A DNA stretch of 64,000 nucleotides from an uncultured Bacteroidia bacterium (GCA_902785575.1 CACZZF010000012.1:159960-223959), one strand, 5' to 3'; numbered from the stretch's first letter, positions 17,483-26,893 are shown. The notes: a model not told the origin generated them from the letters alone. A program made the numbers and translations.

Positions 17483-18067
17483 ATGAATAAGGACATGAAA
17501 GGAGTATTCGTATTTCTTGCCGACGGCTTCGAGGAAATCGAGGCTCTGGCTACTGTAGACATTCTCCGCAGAGGTGGAGTCGATGTGAAAACAGTCTCCA
17601 TAACCCACGACAGGACTGTCCGCGGAGCCCATGGAATCCCTGTCATAGCTGACTGGAACCGGGATGAGTTCGATGGCTGCCAGATTCCCGGCTCAGATCC
17701 GGCGGATGCCATGATATTTCCTGGAGGCCTGCCTGGGGCCAAAAATCTCGCTGAGGACTACTATCTAATGGAACAGGCCAAGGAGCATTTCTCGGCTGGA
17801 GGGACTGTCGCCGCGATATGCGCCGCTCCAGGCCTTGTCGTATCCCAACTTCCTGATATTGAAGGAAAGAAGGTCACATGCTACGATGGTTTCGAGGAGG
17901 CCCTTATGAACGAGGGCGCCGAATACACCGGCGAGCCTGCGGAGACTGACGGCAATCTCATAACAGGCCGCGGGCCCGGATGCGCCGTAAGATTCGCTGT
18001 GGAAATTGTCAGGAAACTTAGAGGTGATGAAGTGGCGGATAAGGTTTTCGCCGGACTGCTCGCCTAA
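17483..18067 (+). CDS. DJ-1/PfpI-family protein (YajL-like)
   Basis: The 194-residue protein matches the DJ-1 family: VFVFLADGFEEIEALATVDILRRGG (with the conserved Glu), PGGLPGAKNLAEDY, and the nucleophile elbow AAICAAPGLV with the reactive Cys near residue 113. TGRGPGCAVRFAVEIV follows. Proposed roles for the family include glyoxalase III and redox chaperone activity. It is a single gene with its 3' end overlapping the convergent alr gene by four bases. An ATG at 17495 is an alternative start that removes only MNKD. Confidence 0.92.
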   Translation: MNKDMKGVFVFLADGFEEIEALATVDILRRGGVDVKTVSITHDRTVRGAHGIPVIADWNRDEFDGCQIPGSDPADAMIFPGGLPGAKNLAEDYYLMEQAKEHFSAGGTVAAICAAPGLVVSQLPDIEGKKVTCYDGFEEALMNEGAEYTGEPAETDGNLITGRGPGCAVRFAVEIVRKLRGDEVADKVFAGLLA

Positions 18068-19179
18068 CGACGAACGATGACCCTCTCTATTCTTCGAGGG
18101 ACGGAAGTCATTATCTCATAAGGGATTGTGTCAAGAATCCCAGCCAACTCGGTGACAGTCGGGTCCTCTCCGAATATTGTCACCGTGTCCCCAACGTTGC
18201 AATCGATTCCAGTCACATCCAGCATGCACATGTCCATACAAATATTCCCGATAGTCGGGACCCTGTGACCATTGAGGTTGAAACTGGCCTTGCCGCAGCC
18301 AAGATGCCTGTCAATGCCGTCGGCGTAACCGACCGGAATAGTGGCGATCCTGGTTCCCTCAGGAGCGATAATCCCATGCTGGCCATATCCGATAGCCCCG
18401 TCTCCCTGGCGTAATTCCTTGATCTGAAGCACCTTGACCTTAAGCGAAGCGACAGGTTTCAAATGGACGTCGGGCAGAGCGCTGATCCCATATATTCCTA
18501 CTCCCAATCTTACCATGTCGTGCTGGAACTGGGGAAAGCGCTCGATACCAGCGGAGTTCAGGAGATGGTACATAGGATGGTATCCTATGGTGTCTTCAAT
18601 CAAGGCGGCGTTCCGCTCGAACAACTTGGCCTGACCCAACGTGAAAGAATCCATCTCCGGATCCTCAGCGACACATAGATGGGAATATATGGACTTGACC
18701 TTAATCTCCCGGCATTCCTCGAGATAATCCATCAGTTCAGGAAGCTCACTGGTCATGAAACCGAGCCTGTGCATGCCTGTGTCCAGCTTCAGATGGATCG
18801 GGAAATCTTCAATCCCCCTTGACTGCAAGACAGCCACCAAAGCCTTGAGAGTGAACATGTTCGGAATTCCTGGCTCAAGACGGTTATCGATAATCTCATC
18901 AAAGAAGTCGGTCCCGGCAGTGAGAACCAGGATCGGGAGACTGATACCTGCCTGCCTCAGTTCGATTCCTTCCACTGGAAGAGCCACCGCAAGGTAGTCA
19001 GCGCCGGCGTTTTGCATCATCAGAGAGAACTCTACCGCCCCGTGTCCGTAAGCGTTGGCTTTGACAAGCACAAGCATTCTGGTCGAGCGATCAAGCTTCG
19101 ACCGGAAGTACCTGTAGTTGTCAAGGCAGTTGGGAAGATTGAGTTCCAGCCTTGAGAAGTCTGTGGCGCTGTTTGACAT
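18064..19179 (-). CDS. alr: Alanine racemase
   Basis: The 371-residue PLP enzyme has the N-terminal barrel motif VLVKANAYGHGAVE with the PLP lysine (about residue 39), the Y-G-I-S motif and, in the C-terminal beta domain, GYGQHGIIAPEGTRIATIPVGYADGIDR, which holds the catalytic Tyr. NICMDMCMLDVT is also typical. It interconverts L- and D-alanine for peptidoglycan and works as a cytosolic dimer. Length is normal. It overlaps the DJ-1 gene tail by four bases, end to end. Confidence 0.95.
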   Translation of the reverse strand: MSNSATDFSRLELNLPNCLDNYRYFRSKLDRSTRMLVLVKANAYGHGAVEFSLMMQNAGADYLAVALPVEGIELRQAGISLPILVLTAGTDFFDEIIDNRLEPGIPNMFTLKALVAVLQSRGIEDFPIHLKLDTGMHRLGFMTSELPELMDYLEECREIKVKSIYSHLCVAEDPEMDSFTLGQAKLFERNAALIEDTIGYHPMYHLLNSAGIERFPQFQHDMVRLGVGIYGISALPDVHLKPVASLKVKVLQIKELRQGDGAIGYGQHGIIAPEGTRIATIPVGYADGIDRHLGCGKASFNLNGHRVPTIGNICMDMCMLDVTGIDCNVGDTVTIFGEDPTVTELAGILDTIPYEIMTSVPRRIERVIVRR

Positions 19180-19243
19180 CCTTTATTCCGGGATAATTAT
19201 GACAAATTTACTGCTTTTCTGACAAAATCAGCGCTAAAATCAC

Positions 19244-19251
19244 TACATTTG
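19244..19251 (+). promoter_or_regulatory. TAnnTTTG element upstream of the Zn-peptidase gene
   Basis: TACATTTG matches the Bacteroidota -7 element; no clear TTG lies 19-20 bases upstream. If used, transcription starts near 19258 and the whole palindromic repeat array (19255-19354) falls in the 5' untranslated region. Confidence 0.4.
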
Positions 19252-19254
19252 AAG

Positions 19255-19354
19255 AGATTCTTCGCTCCGCTCAGAATGACAACATTTCGCTTTACTGTCA
19301 TCATGACAACATTTCGCTTTACTGTCATCCTGAGGAGCGAAGCGACGAAGGATC
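19255..19354. repeat. Inverted pair of dispersed repeats flanking a 27-bp tandem duplication
   Basis: A repeat in one orientation (agattcttcgctccgctcag, 19255-19274) faces the same family in the other orientation (tcctgaggagcgaagcgac, about 19328-19346). Between them a 27-base unit (atgacaacatttcgctttactgtcatc-like) occurs twice, at about 19276-19302 and 19303-19329. The array would fold into a long hairpin just before the Zn-peptidase start. Confidence 0.75.
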
Positions 19355-19374
19355 CAATAATAAAAGACGATATT

Positions 19375-20055
19375 ATGAGTTACGGATTGATATGGATTAT
19401 CACTATTATGGTGATGGTACTGAGCTACGTGGTCCAAGCCAGACTCAACAGCAGGTTTGACGAGTATTCCCAAGTTCCTACCTCGAACAGGATGACAGGA
19501 GCGGAGGTCGCTCGGAAAATGTTGATGGACAACGGGATAACTGATGTTCAGATTACCTGCGTGCCAGGCAAGCTCACGGATCATTACAACCCCCAGACTA
19601 AGACTGTCAACCTTAGTGAGGCTGTCTACGGCCAGAGAAGCATCGCCGCCGCTGCCGTTGCCGCGCATGAATGCGGTCACGTCATTCAGCATGCGAAGGG
19701 TTACGCGCCACTCAAACTCCGTTCCGCGCTTGTCCCGGTCGTCAGTTTCTCAAGCAAATGGGTCCAGTGGGTATTGCTGGCAGGCGTTATCCTCATCAAT
19801 ATCACTCCGACTCTCTTGTGGCTCGGAATAGCTCTTTTCGCTATGACAACCTTCTTCAGTTTCGTCACTCTTCCAGTCGAGATCAACGCTAGCGACAGGG
19901 CTGTCAAATGGCTTGAGAGTGCCGGGATCACAAATTATGAGACAAAGCCTATGGCTGTGGACGCCTTGAAATGGGCGGCCTGCACATACGTCATCGCCGC
20001 CATAGGTTCCCTGGCGACTCTTTTATATTACATCGGAATGGCCAACCGCCGCTAG
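19375..20055 (+). CDS. YugP-like zinc metallopeptidase (Zn_peptidase_2)
   Basis: The 226-residue membrane protein has an N-terminal membrane segment (LIWIITIMVMVLSYVVQARL), a family motif NRMTGAEVARKMLMDNGI, the zinc site AVAAHECGHVIQHA (HExxH, about residues 98-102) and three further hydrophobic segments. It belongs to the DUF232/YugP family of neutral membrane zinc peptidases; substrates are not known. The longer in-frame ORF from 19249 is translated repeat DNA, so I take the ATG at 19375. Its 3' end overlaps the convergent small gene by four bases. Confidence 0.88.
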   Translation: MSYGLIWIITIMVMVLSYVVQARLNSRFDEYSQVPTSNRMTGAEVARKMLMDNGITDVQITCVPGKLTDHYNPQTKTVNLSEAVYGQRSIAAAAVAAHECGHVIQHAKGYAPLKLRSALVPVVSFSSKWVQWVLLAGVILINITPTLLWLGIALFAMTTFFSFVTLPVEINASDRAVKWLESAGITNYETKPMAVDALKWAACTYVIAAIGSLATLLYYIGMANRR

Positions 20056-20285
20056 AAAAGGGTCGGATGGCTGTCTGAAAGCTGTTCCAGCACCGTCGCG
20101 AGGGTAGCTTCCCTGAATATGGCTGAACGAGCCTTGACACCAAATCGGTCGCAGTATTCCTTTACCGCGGCCATTTCGCTATCATTCAAATAGATAACCT
20201 GACGATGGCGACGCTTTAGCGCCTCCCTGCTCTTCTGGAAAATGTCCGGATTCACTGCCGGAGCCTTCTTTTTCTTCCTTGCCAA
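20052..20285 (-). CDS. Small conserved Bacteroidales protein, possibly ribbon-helix-helix
   Basis: The 77-residue basic protein begins MARKKKKAPAVNPDIFQKSREALKRR and contains RQVIYLNDSEMAAVKEYCDRFGVKARSAIFREA, a strand followed by two helices as in ribbon-helix-helix DNA-binding proteins, then ends in SHPTLF. I recognise the pattern as a common small Bacteroidales protein with a conserved PTLF tail. It could be a nucleoid or regulatory protein. No toxin partner is adjacent; its neighbour gmk is divergent. Confidence 0.7.
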   Translation of the reverse strand: MARKKKKAPAVNPDIFQKSREALKRRHRQVIYLNDSEMAAVKEYCDRFGVKARSAIFREATLATVLEQLSDSHPTLF

Positions 20286-20364
20286 AACTCGAAGTGTTAG
20301 GACGAACTGTTACTGATTATCACAAAAATAATTATTTTTGTCTAAATATTATCATCCCGACCAC

Positions 20365-20961
20365 ATGGACAACAAAGTATTGATCTTCTCGGCACCGTCC
20401 GGATCCGGAAAAAGCACGATAGTGAACCATATTCTCGGACTCTATCCGGATTCGATGGAATTCTCAGTCTCCGCCACTTCCAGGGCACCCAGAGGCGAGG
20501 AACAGCATGGACGCGAGTACTATTTCCTCACTACCGAGGAGTTCCGCGAAATGATTGCCCAGGACAAATTCGTGGAATTCGAGGAAGTCTACGAAGGCAG
20601 GTTTTACGGCACCCTCAAATCAGAGTGCGAGAGGATCTGGGCAGCGGGCCATGTCATCATATTCGATGTCGATGTCAAAGGCGGGGTGAACCTGAAGAAG
20701 TATTTCGGAGATGCCGCACTGGCTGTTTTTATCAAGGCTCCCTCAGTGGAAGTACTTCGGGAAAGGCTTGTTAAAAGAGGCACCGACTCCCCCGAGGCTA
20801 TTGAGGAAAGGATAGCGAAAGCTGAGGAAGAGATGGCCTACGCTCCCAAGTTCGATTATGTTCTGGTCAACGATGACCTCAACACCGCCTATGCCGAGTC
20901 GGAGAAAGTAGTCGAAGACTTCCTTGATGACGGCAGGCTTAACTACTCAACCTTCATCTGA
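20365..20961 (+). CDS. gmk: Guanylate kinase
   Basis: The 198-residue protein starts MDNKVLIFSAPSGSGKSTIV (P-loop), with the GMP-binding segment SVSATSRAPRGEEQHGREYYF, the FVEFEEVYEGRFYGT motif and IIFDVDVKGGVNLKK. It phosphorylates GMP to GDP. The ATG at 20365 gives the family start; a TTG at 20338 would add nine unrelated residues. The stop overlaps the nadD start by one base (TGATG), so the two genes are coupled. Confidence 0.95.
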   Translation: MDNKVLIFSAPSGSGKSTIVNHILGLYPDSMEFSVSATSRAPRGEEQHGREYYFLTTEEFREMIAQDKFVEFEEVYEGRFYGTLKSECERIWAAGHVIIFDVDVKGGVNLKKYFGDAALAVFIKAPSVEVLRERLVKRGTDSPEAIEERIAKAEEEMAYAPKFDYVLVNDDLNTAYAESEKVVEDFLDDGRLNYSTFI

Positions 20962-21599
20962 TGCGTATCGCTGTCTACTCGGGTTCTTTCAACCCCCTTC
21001 ACATTGGCCACCAGGCCATTATGGACTATCTCACCAGAGAGAAGGAATATGATTGGGTGTACCTTGTAGTGTCCCCGAAGAATCCGATCAAGACCACAAT
21101 CAGCGCCGACACGGCGGAAGCCAGATACAAGGCGGCCATAGAGGCCGTCAAAAGACATCCCGAACTGCACGTATGGGTAGACGACATTGAGCTCCGGATG
21201 CCACCCCCGCAATACACTATTAAGACCTTGGATGCCCTCAAGCAAAGGGAGCCGGAGAATGATTTCACCCTTGTGATGGGCGCCGATAACCTGGAGAACA
21301 TCCATCGTTGGAGAGATTTCCAGCGTATTCTTGCCGAATATGGTGTCGCTGTATATCCCCGAAAAGGCTATGACCATGATCTGATCAAGGCCAGGCTGAT
21401 TGAGGAGTGCCGCCGGTTCCCCGCACCTTATGTGCTGGATGCCAACGAGTTCGCCGAGGAAGGTCAGAGGAACCTGGAGGAAACTCTCCGGGACACATAC
21501 AATATTGAGATACTTGACGCCCCGATCGTGGACATATCCTCAACCCAGATCCGAGAAGGCCTGGCCGAGGGGAAGGACATGTCGGAGTGGATGATGTAA
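20961..21599 (+). CDS. nadD: Nicotinate-nucleotide adenylyltransferase
   Basis: The 212-residue protein has the nucleotidyltransferase motifs YSGSFNPLHIGHQAIM (HIGH-type) and VDISSTQIREGLAEG (SxxxR), plus VMGADNLENIHRW. It makes deamido-NAD from nicotinate mononucleotide and ATP. It is translationally coupled to gmk. The start ATG shares a base with the gmk stop. Confidence 0.95.
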   Translation: MRIAVYSGSFNPLHIGHQAIMDYLTREKEYDWVYLVVSPKNPIKTTISADTAEARYKAAIEAVKRHPELHVWVDDIELRMPPPQYTIKTLDALKQREPENDFTLVMGADNLENIHRWRDFQRILAEYGVAVYPRKGYDHDLIKARLIEECRRFPAPYVLDANEFAEEGQRNLEETLRDTYNIEILDAPIVDISSTQIREGLAEGKDMSEWMM

Positions 21600-21609
21600 A
21601 ATACATGCT

Positions 21610-23472
21610 ATGGCAAACACTGTGAGAAGGAATTTCCCTGTCCAAGGGATGGGCTGCGCCGCCTGTGTGGCTCGTGTGCAAGGAACAATCAAGAACCTGG
21701 AAGGGGTCAGTGACTGCAATGTTTCCCTGGCCTCCAACACTGCCCAAGTGGATTTCAATCCCAAGACAATAACTCCAGCCGAAATCAAAAAAGCCGTCCA
21801 GGACGCAGGCTACGACTTGATTGTGGTCGAAGGGGACGATTCTGACGACGAGGCCGACTCGGAAGCGGAACGACAGCGGGAGGACCACCTCAGATCCCTC
21901 ATCAGGGATGCGAGGCTCGCCATCATCCTGGCCCTCCTGGTGATGCTTCTGGGAATGGGATTCGGCGACTTTCCCTGGAAAGGTCTAATAATCTGGGCAT
22001 TAGCCACACCAGTGGTATTCTGGTGCGGAAGAAGATTCATAACCACGGCTTGGAAACAAGCCAGGCACGGTTCCGCCAGCATGGACACTCTCGTGGCCCT
22101 TTCAATCCTGATTTCATATTCATTCAGCGTTTTCAATCTGTTATTCCCAGGAGTCTGGACCTCAAGGGGGCTGGAGGCGCACCTGTACTTTGAGTCATCC
22201 ACTATGATTGTGGCTTTCATCCTGATCGGACGTGTTCTGGAGGAGAAGGCCAAACACTGTACCAGCTCGGCTATCCGCAGCCTCGCAGGCCTTCAGCCCA
22301 AGAGCGTGAGTCTCAATCCGGGAGATGAGTACACTGTCAATCCCGGCGAGAGAATTCCAGCCGACGGGGTAGTTCTGGAAGGTGACTCTTATGTGGATGA
22401 GAGCATGCTCACAGGAGAGCCTGTGGCAAACCATAAAACCGCTGGTTCCAAAGTGTTTACGGGCACAATGAACCAAAAGGGATCATTCGTGATGAGAGCT
22501 GAGAAGGTCGGAAAAGACACGATGCTGTCCTCAATCATCAAGATGGTCCGGGACGCCCAAGGAAGCAAGGCCAGAATACAGCAGACCGTTGACAAGGTGG
22601 CGGCCGTATTCGTGCCGGTTATTATAGGAATATCAATCATTACCTTATTGTGCTGGATATTCCTGGCTCCTTCTGACGGTGTGGCGAGAGGCCTGCTGGC
22701 TATGGTGACCGTACTGGTCATAGCCTGCCCCTGTTCTTTGGGTCTGGCCACTCCGACCGCCCTTACCGCGGGAATCGGGAATTGCGCCCGAAAAGGGATT
22801 CTTATCAAAGACGCAGACTCCCTTCAGATAGCGAAAGACATTGATACCGTTGTGCTTGACAAGACCGGGACCCTCACCAAAGGACTCGCGGCAAACGTTG
22901 TTCCTTCAGCGGATATGGAGTTTGAGGATGAGATCAAGGAGTCTTCCGCTGAGGCTGTAGCTGAACTGAAAAATATAGGCTTGGATGTCTTCATGCTTTC
23001 TGGCGATAATGCTGAAAGAGCCGGAAAGGTAGCCGCGAAAGTAGGAATAGAGAATGTCATCTCTGGTGTGCTTCCCGACAGCAAGCACAAGCATATCAAA
23101 GAGTTACAATCGAAAGGACGGAAGGTGGCGATGGTCGGTGACGGCATCAACGACAGCCCCGCGCTGGCCGCTGCTGATCTCAGTGTGGCCATGGGTGGCG
23201 GGACCGATATAGCCATGAACGCCTCGATGGTCACCATGGTGAACTCTGACCTGAAAACGATCCCTGAGCTGATCAGAATGTCCAAAAGGACATCAAAAGT
23301 GATAAAGGAGAACCTATTCTGGGCCTTCTTCTATAATATTCTGGCAGTTCCCATCGCCGCGGGAATACTTTACCCTATCAACGGCTTCCTGCTCAACCCG
23401 ATGGTCGCCGCCGCCTGCATGGCACTCAGCTCCATCTGCGTCGTCACCAACTCCCTCCGGCTCAAAGCATAA
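21610..23472 (+). CDS. CopA-like P1B ATPase lacking most of its nucleotide-binding domain
   Basis: The 620-residue protein has an N-terminal heavy-metal domain (GMGCAACVARV), the actuator motif LTGEP, the transport motif IACPCSLG and the phosphorylation motif DKTGTLTKG (Asp near 417), followed later by MLSGDN (about 464), GDGIND (about 508) and the last two helices. Only about 48 residues separate DKTGT from GDN, where copper ATPases usually have about 140 or more. The N-domain with its HP (SEHPLA) motif is missing, and the frame is maintained. ATP binding and transport are therefore doubtful. It could be a recent in-frame deletion, a regulatory relic or an assembly error. It follows nadD by 10 bases. 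Confidence 0.85.
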   Translation: MANTVRRNFPVQGMGCAACVARVQGTIKNLEGVSDCNVSLASNTAQVDFNPKTITPAEIKKAVQDAGYDLIVVEGDDSDDEADSEAERQREDHLRSLIRDARLAIILALLVMLLGMGFGDFPWKGLIIWALATPVVFWCGRRFITTAWKQARHGSASMDTLVALSILISYSFSVFNLLFPGVWTSRGLEAHLYFESSTMIVAFILIGRVLEEKAKHCTSSAIRSLAGLQPKSVSLNPGDEYTVNPGERIPADGVVLEGDSYVDESMLTGEPVANHKTAGSKVFTGTMNQKGSFVMRAEKVGKDTMLSSIIKMVRDAQGSKARIQQTVDKVAAVFVPVIIGISIITLLCWIFLAPSDGVARGLLAMVTVLVIACPCSLGLATPTALTAGIGNCARKGILIKDADSLQIAKDIDTVVLDKTGTLTKGLAANVVPSADMEFEDEIKESSAEAVAELKNIGLDVFMLSGDNAERAGKVAAKVGIENVISGVLPDSKHKHIKELQSKGRKVAMVGDGINDSPALAAADLSVAMGGGTDIAMNASMVTMVNSDLKTIPELIRMSKRTSKVIKENLFWAFFYNILAVPIAAGILYPINGFLLNPMVAAACMALSSICVVTNSLRLKA

Positions 23473-23486
23473 TTAGACAAGTCCAA

Positions 23487-26400
23487 TCACGCTCTCAGTC
23501 TGGCGGAGGGGGGTATGATGATGTTGTGAAGGTTATTCACGTAGTCCCGGACCGAAAGGAGGTTTTGGCCGAAGATAGCTACCCAATCGTATTCGCTGAA
23601 AGGAGAGGTATTCACCAGAGTTCCAGTGGTGATGTCGCCGTTCTCGCAGACGTAGGTGATTATGGTCTTCAAGTATTCCTCCTGCATCGTGTTAAGGCTC
23701 GCTCCTGACAGGAACTTGCTGAACCGCTCCACGGCCACTACCCTATCCACGCCTATCTGCGCGCGGATGAAAGCTCCCACGCTGTCTCCGCAGATCATAT
23801 TGCCCCTCTCCACATATCGCAGGTATTCCTCCTTGGTTCCCAGCTCTTCCCAGAGGATACGTTCAAGTTCCTCTATGTCATTGACTTCCAGCTTTTCCAT
23901 CTTGAAAATCTTGTCAAGGACGGGGAGGTTCCTGTTTTTGGCGAGATAGTCAATGACCCTCTGTTTGTAGGTCATCGTGGGGGCAGTGCCTTGGGACATT
24001 CCGCCATTCACAACGGCATCCTCAATGTTGATGGTGAAGGTACGGTTATCGGTTCCAAGGATGAACTGGACAAGATCACGGATCTCCTTACGCACCCATT
24101 CCAGCTTGCTCAAAGTGGCGGTATCCCAGAACTTGTGGTCAGCTATCTCGTTGATAATGTCCATCTTAGCCGCAACTTGAGGGATCGAAGCCCTTTCTTG
24201 GAGCTTCTGTGCAGTGTTCTCCACATAGGCCTTGCTCTTCTCCGCCGTCACCTCGCTGTCAACGAGGGAAAGCTGGATGTGGAGTAATAGCACGTCAAAC
24301 TTTTTCGCCGCCTCGTTCTCAAACCCCGGCACGAGAAGCGGAGCCACCTTCTCTTTCAGCTCGATGACATCCACGCTGGACACATATTCCCAGCTCTCCT
24401 TCTTCCGGAACTTATCCACAGATGCCCAACGCTGCCTTACGGAGATGTTCGCATCGCTTAGGCCGGCAATCTGGTTCCGGAGGATGTCTTTTAGCTCATC
24501 GTGAAGGCTCTTGGCGAAGGTATCACTCTGATACTGGCCGTGTTGGAGGGTTGTCGCGAGGTCCAGACGGAGACCAAAGAGCCTCTCCGTCAGGGACATC
24601 GCAGGCAACGGCTCCTTCCCTTTCGGGTTTTTGCCGAAGAACTCAAAGTTGCCGCACCAGTCAAAGATGTAAAACTCCTTTTTATGCTTTTCTATGTCAA
24701 AGATATTCGGGGAAAGTCTCGTGCCGCGGCCGATCATCTGGTTGAACTTGATGTAGCTATGGACCGGCTTGAAGAACACGAGGTTGAGGATATCCGGCAC
24801 GTCAATACCGATGTCCAGCATATCCACTGACACAGCGATCTGGGGCAGTTTCCCTCGCACCTCAAAGGCATTAATGAGGCTCTGGGCGTAATTGACGTAG
24901 TTGTCTATCAGGACGCAGAAGTCATCACCAAGTCCCGGATAAAGCAGGTGGAAACGCCGCACGATGAGGTCCGCATGCTGGTGGTTGTAGGCGAATATGA
25001 TGGTCTTGCCGATAGTGTCCCCGCTATTCACCCGGAGGCCGTTGGTCATCAGGTCCGCGAGAACCTTGTCAATGGTGTCGGTGTTGAATATGTACTTGAA
25101 TATTTCCTTGCTCTGGATATCCCGGTGATACTTTTGCTCCGGATCTCCCCCATCGTAAATGTCCTTCTTGGCCTTCTCGTACTGCCATATTCCTTCCATC
25201 TGCTCCTTCTCCTCATCCGTAAGGTCATTGTACCGGATGCCATTCTTCAAGATGTCCGTGGTTCTTGACAGGACGTTGTAGGGAACAAGATACCCGTCAT
25301 CCACCGCCTCTTGAAGCTCATAGGCGAAATTTGGCACACCACTCTCCATCTGGAAGGTTTCGTAGGTGCTCCTGTCCACCTCATCTCTCGGAGTGGCAGT
25401 CAGTCCAACTATCAGAGCGTCAAAGTAATCCAGGATTGCCGAGTACTTCCCAAAGATGCTGCGATGCACCTCATCCACGACCACGAGATCAAACCTACCC
25501 ACAGAGAATTGCTTGCTGTCCGTGTCAATGTAGTTGATCATCGTCTGGTAGGTGGAGAACATCAGCCTCGCCTTCATATCCGGCTCCTTATCCTCGCTCA
25601 ACACGCAAGTGGTCACGCTGGGCAAGAGCTTCACGAAGTTCTTGTGCGCCTGATTGACGAGGGCGGTACGGTCAGCCAGGAAAAGGATATTCTTGGCCCA
25701 GCCGTTTCGCATAAGCACATCGCTCAATGAGATAGCGACCCTTGTCTTGCCTGTTCCCGTGGCCATCACCAGCAGGCCTCTTCGGTGGAAGGAGTTGAGG
25801 TGCTCGCAAACAGCGCGGATGGCTCTTTTCTGGTATTCACGGTCGGTAATGTTGTCATTCACCTTCAAGTCCGTGATGGGTTTCCGGCCCCTTCTCTGGA
25901 TGAGGACGTTGAGGTCTTCTTCGGTGTGGAAGCTGAATATCTCCCGTGCCGGATAGCCAAGTCCGTCAATCACGAAGGTCCGGTAGCCGTTGGTGTAGTA
26001 GATGACAGGTCTTACACCATACTTATTCTCCAAGCAGTCAGCGTACAAGATAGCCTGTCGCTTGCCCACTTCCGGATCCTTGGTTGTTCTCTTGGCTTCC
26101 ACGACCGCAAGGGGCTTCCCATTCGCGCCGAAAAGGACATAATCCACATAGCCGGTTCCACTCTGGTTCGGCATCCCGGAGACCTCAATCTCAATTCCGG
26201 CCTTGCTGGGCACGATGGCTCCTTCCCTATCCAGGACATCCCACCCTGCCTCGTTCAGCATCAAGTCAATAAAGAACTTGCGTGTCTGGGCCTCGCTGTA
26301 ATCAGTTCCGATGTCAATCGGTGCAGGGTGCTTTACAGCTTCAGTATCAACTGTTTCCACGAATGCCGGAGCAGGAGCCGGGACTTCAACAGGAGCGATG

Positions 26401-26837
26401 ACCGGTTGCTGGGCCTTGTCGGGAACGAGATCTCTATTGAACGGGGCGAGCGATTCGAGGACTCTCAGTTTGAGGAGCACGCCTCCCACAAGGTTATAGG
26501 TGTTGAGGAGGCAGAAGTAAGCCTCTTTAACATTGACATTACCGGTATGCGCGGCCTTGTTACCTACCTTGCGGACATAGTGAGCCGCCATCATAAGCCG
26601 GTCATCGTCAATGAACTGGACAAACGGCTCGCTGGTCATCAGCTCATACACCGTGTCCCTGTCACTGACCTCTATGTGCTTCAAGGTGTAGATGGCCTTC
26701 ACCAGCCACTCCAACGCCCTACGGCAGTTGATGGCGCAGGTGTCATAGTCCGTCTTCTGTGTCTCTTCCGCGGCGGAGCAGAAGCGATACAAGTCCCGAA
26801 GGGCATCTATGCCTTGCAGGTAGTCAAAATTGCGCAT
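23487..26837 (-). CDS. hsdR: Type I restriction enzyme, motor/nuclease subunit
   Basis: The 1116-residue protein begins with a DUF4145-like helical domain (MRNFDYLQGIDAL to about residue 115). An HSDR_N nuclease domain follows (about 180-310; GYVDYVLFGANGKPLAVVEAK gives the PD-ExK core). Next come an SF2 helicase motor (MATGTGKTRVAIS Walker A, VVDEVHRS motif II, LTATPRD, QMIGRGTRLS motif VI) and an EcoEI-type C-terminal domain. It cleaves unmodified DNA after ATP-driven translocation in complex with HsdM and HsdS. I use the ATG at 26837, because upstream in-frame sequence is repeat and promoter. It lies 1.5 kb from hsdS, separated by unrelated cargo. Confidence 0.93.
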   Translation of the reverse strand: MRNFDYLQGIDALRDLYRFCSAAEETQKTDYDTCAINCRRALEWLVKAIYTLKHIEVSDRDTVYELMTSEPFVQFIDDDRLMMAAHYVRKVGNKAAHTGNVNVKEAYFCLLNTYNLVGGVLLKLRVLESLAPFNRDLVPDKAQQPVIAPVEVPAPAPAFVETVDTEAVKHPAPIDIGTDYSEAQTRKFFIDLMLNEAGWDVLDREGAIVPSKAGIEIEVSGMPNQSGTGYVDYVLFGANGKPLAVVEAKRTTKDPEVGKRQAILYADCLENKYGVRPVIYYTNGYRTFVIDGLGYPAREIFSFHTEEDLNVLIQRRGRKPITDLKVNDNITDREYQKRAIRAVCEHLNSFHRRGLLVMATGTGKTRVAISLSDVLMRNGWAKNILFLADRTALVNQAHKNFVKLLPSVTTCVLSEDKEPDMKARLMFSTYQTMINYIDTDSKQFSVGRFDLVVVDEVHRSIFGKYSAILDYFDALIVGLTATPRDEVDRSTYETFQMESGVPNFAYELQEAVDDGYLVPYNVLSRTTDILKNGIRYNDLTDEEKEQMEGIWQYEKAKKDIYDGGDPEQKYHRDIQSKEIFKYIFNTDTIDKVLADLMTNGLRVNSGDTIGKTIIFAYNHQHADLIVRRFHLLYPGLGDDFCVLIDNYVNYAQSLINAFEVRGKLPQIAVSVDMLDIGIDVPDILNLVFFKPVHSYIKFNQMIGRGTRLSPNIFDIEKHKKEFYIFDWCGNFEFFGKNPKGKEPLPAMSLTERLFGLRLDLATTLQHGQYQSDTFAKSLHDELKDILRNQIAGLSDANISVRQRWASVDKFRKKESWEYVSSVDVIELKEKVAPLLVPGFENEAAKKFDVLLLHIQLSLVDSEVTAEKSKAYVENTAQKLQERASIPQVAAKMDIINEIADHKFWDTATLSKLEWVRKEIRDLVQFILGTDNRTFTINIEDAVVNGGMSQGTAPTMTYKQRVIDYLAKNRNLPVLDKIFKMEKLEVNDIEELERILWEELGTKEEYLRYVERGNMICGDSVGAFIRAQIGVDRVVAVERFSKFLSGASLNTMQEEYLKTIITYVCENGDITTGTLVNTSPFSEYDWVAIFGQNLLSVRDYVNNLHNIIIPPSARLRA

Positions 26838-26865
26838 TGAATGATGTAATAACTTGCTCGAAAGA

Positions 26866-26873
26866 CAAATATA
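26866..26873 (-). promoter_or_regulatory. TAnnTTTG element for hsdR
   Basis: On the minus strand TATATTTG lies 29 bases before the preferred hsdR ATG. No good TTG partner is seen at the ideal spacing, so this is a moderate candidate. Confidence 0.45.
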
Positions 26874-26893
26874 CTCATTTTCGGCAATATGTC

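Noticed and set aside
19276..19329. 27-bp repeat pair considered as a minimal CRISPR
   Set aside because: Only two copies, no spacer, and they lie inside a palindromic repeat pair.
25785..26840. 351-codon plus-strand ORF opposite hsdR
   Set aside because: It is the antisense of a well-supported hsdR; composition and content do not resemble a protein, and a coding gene already explains it.
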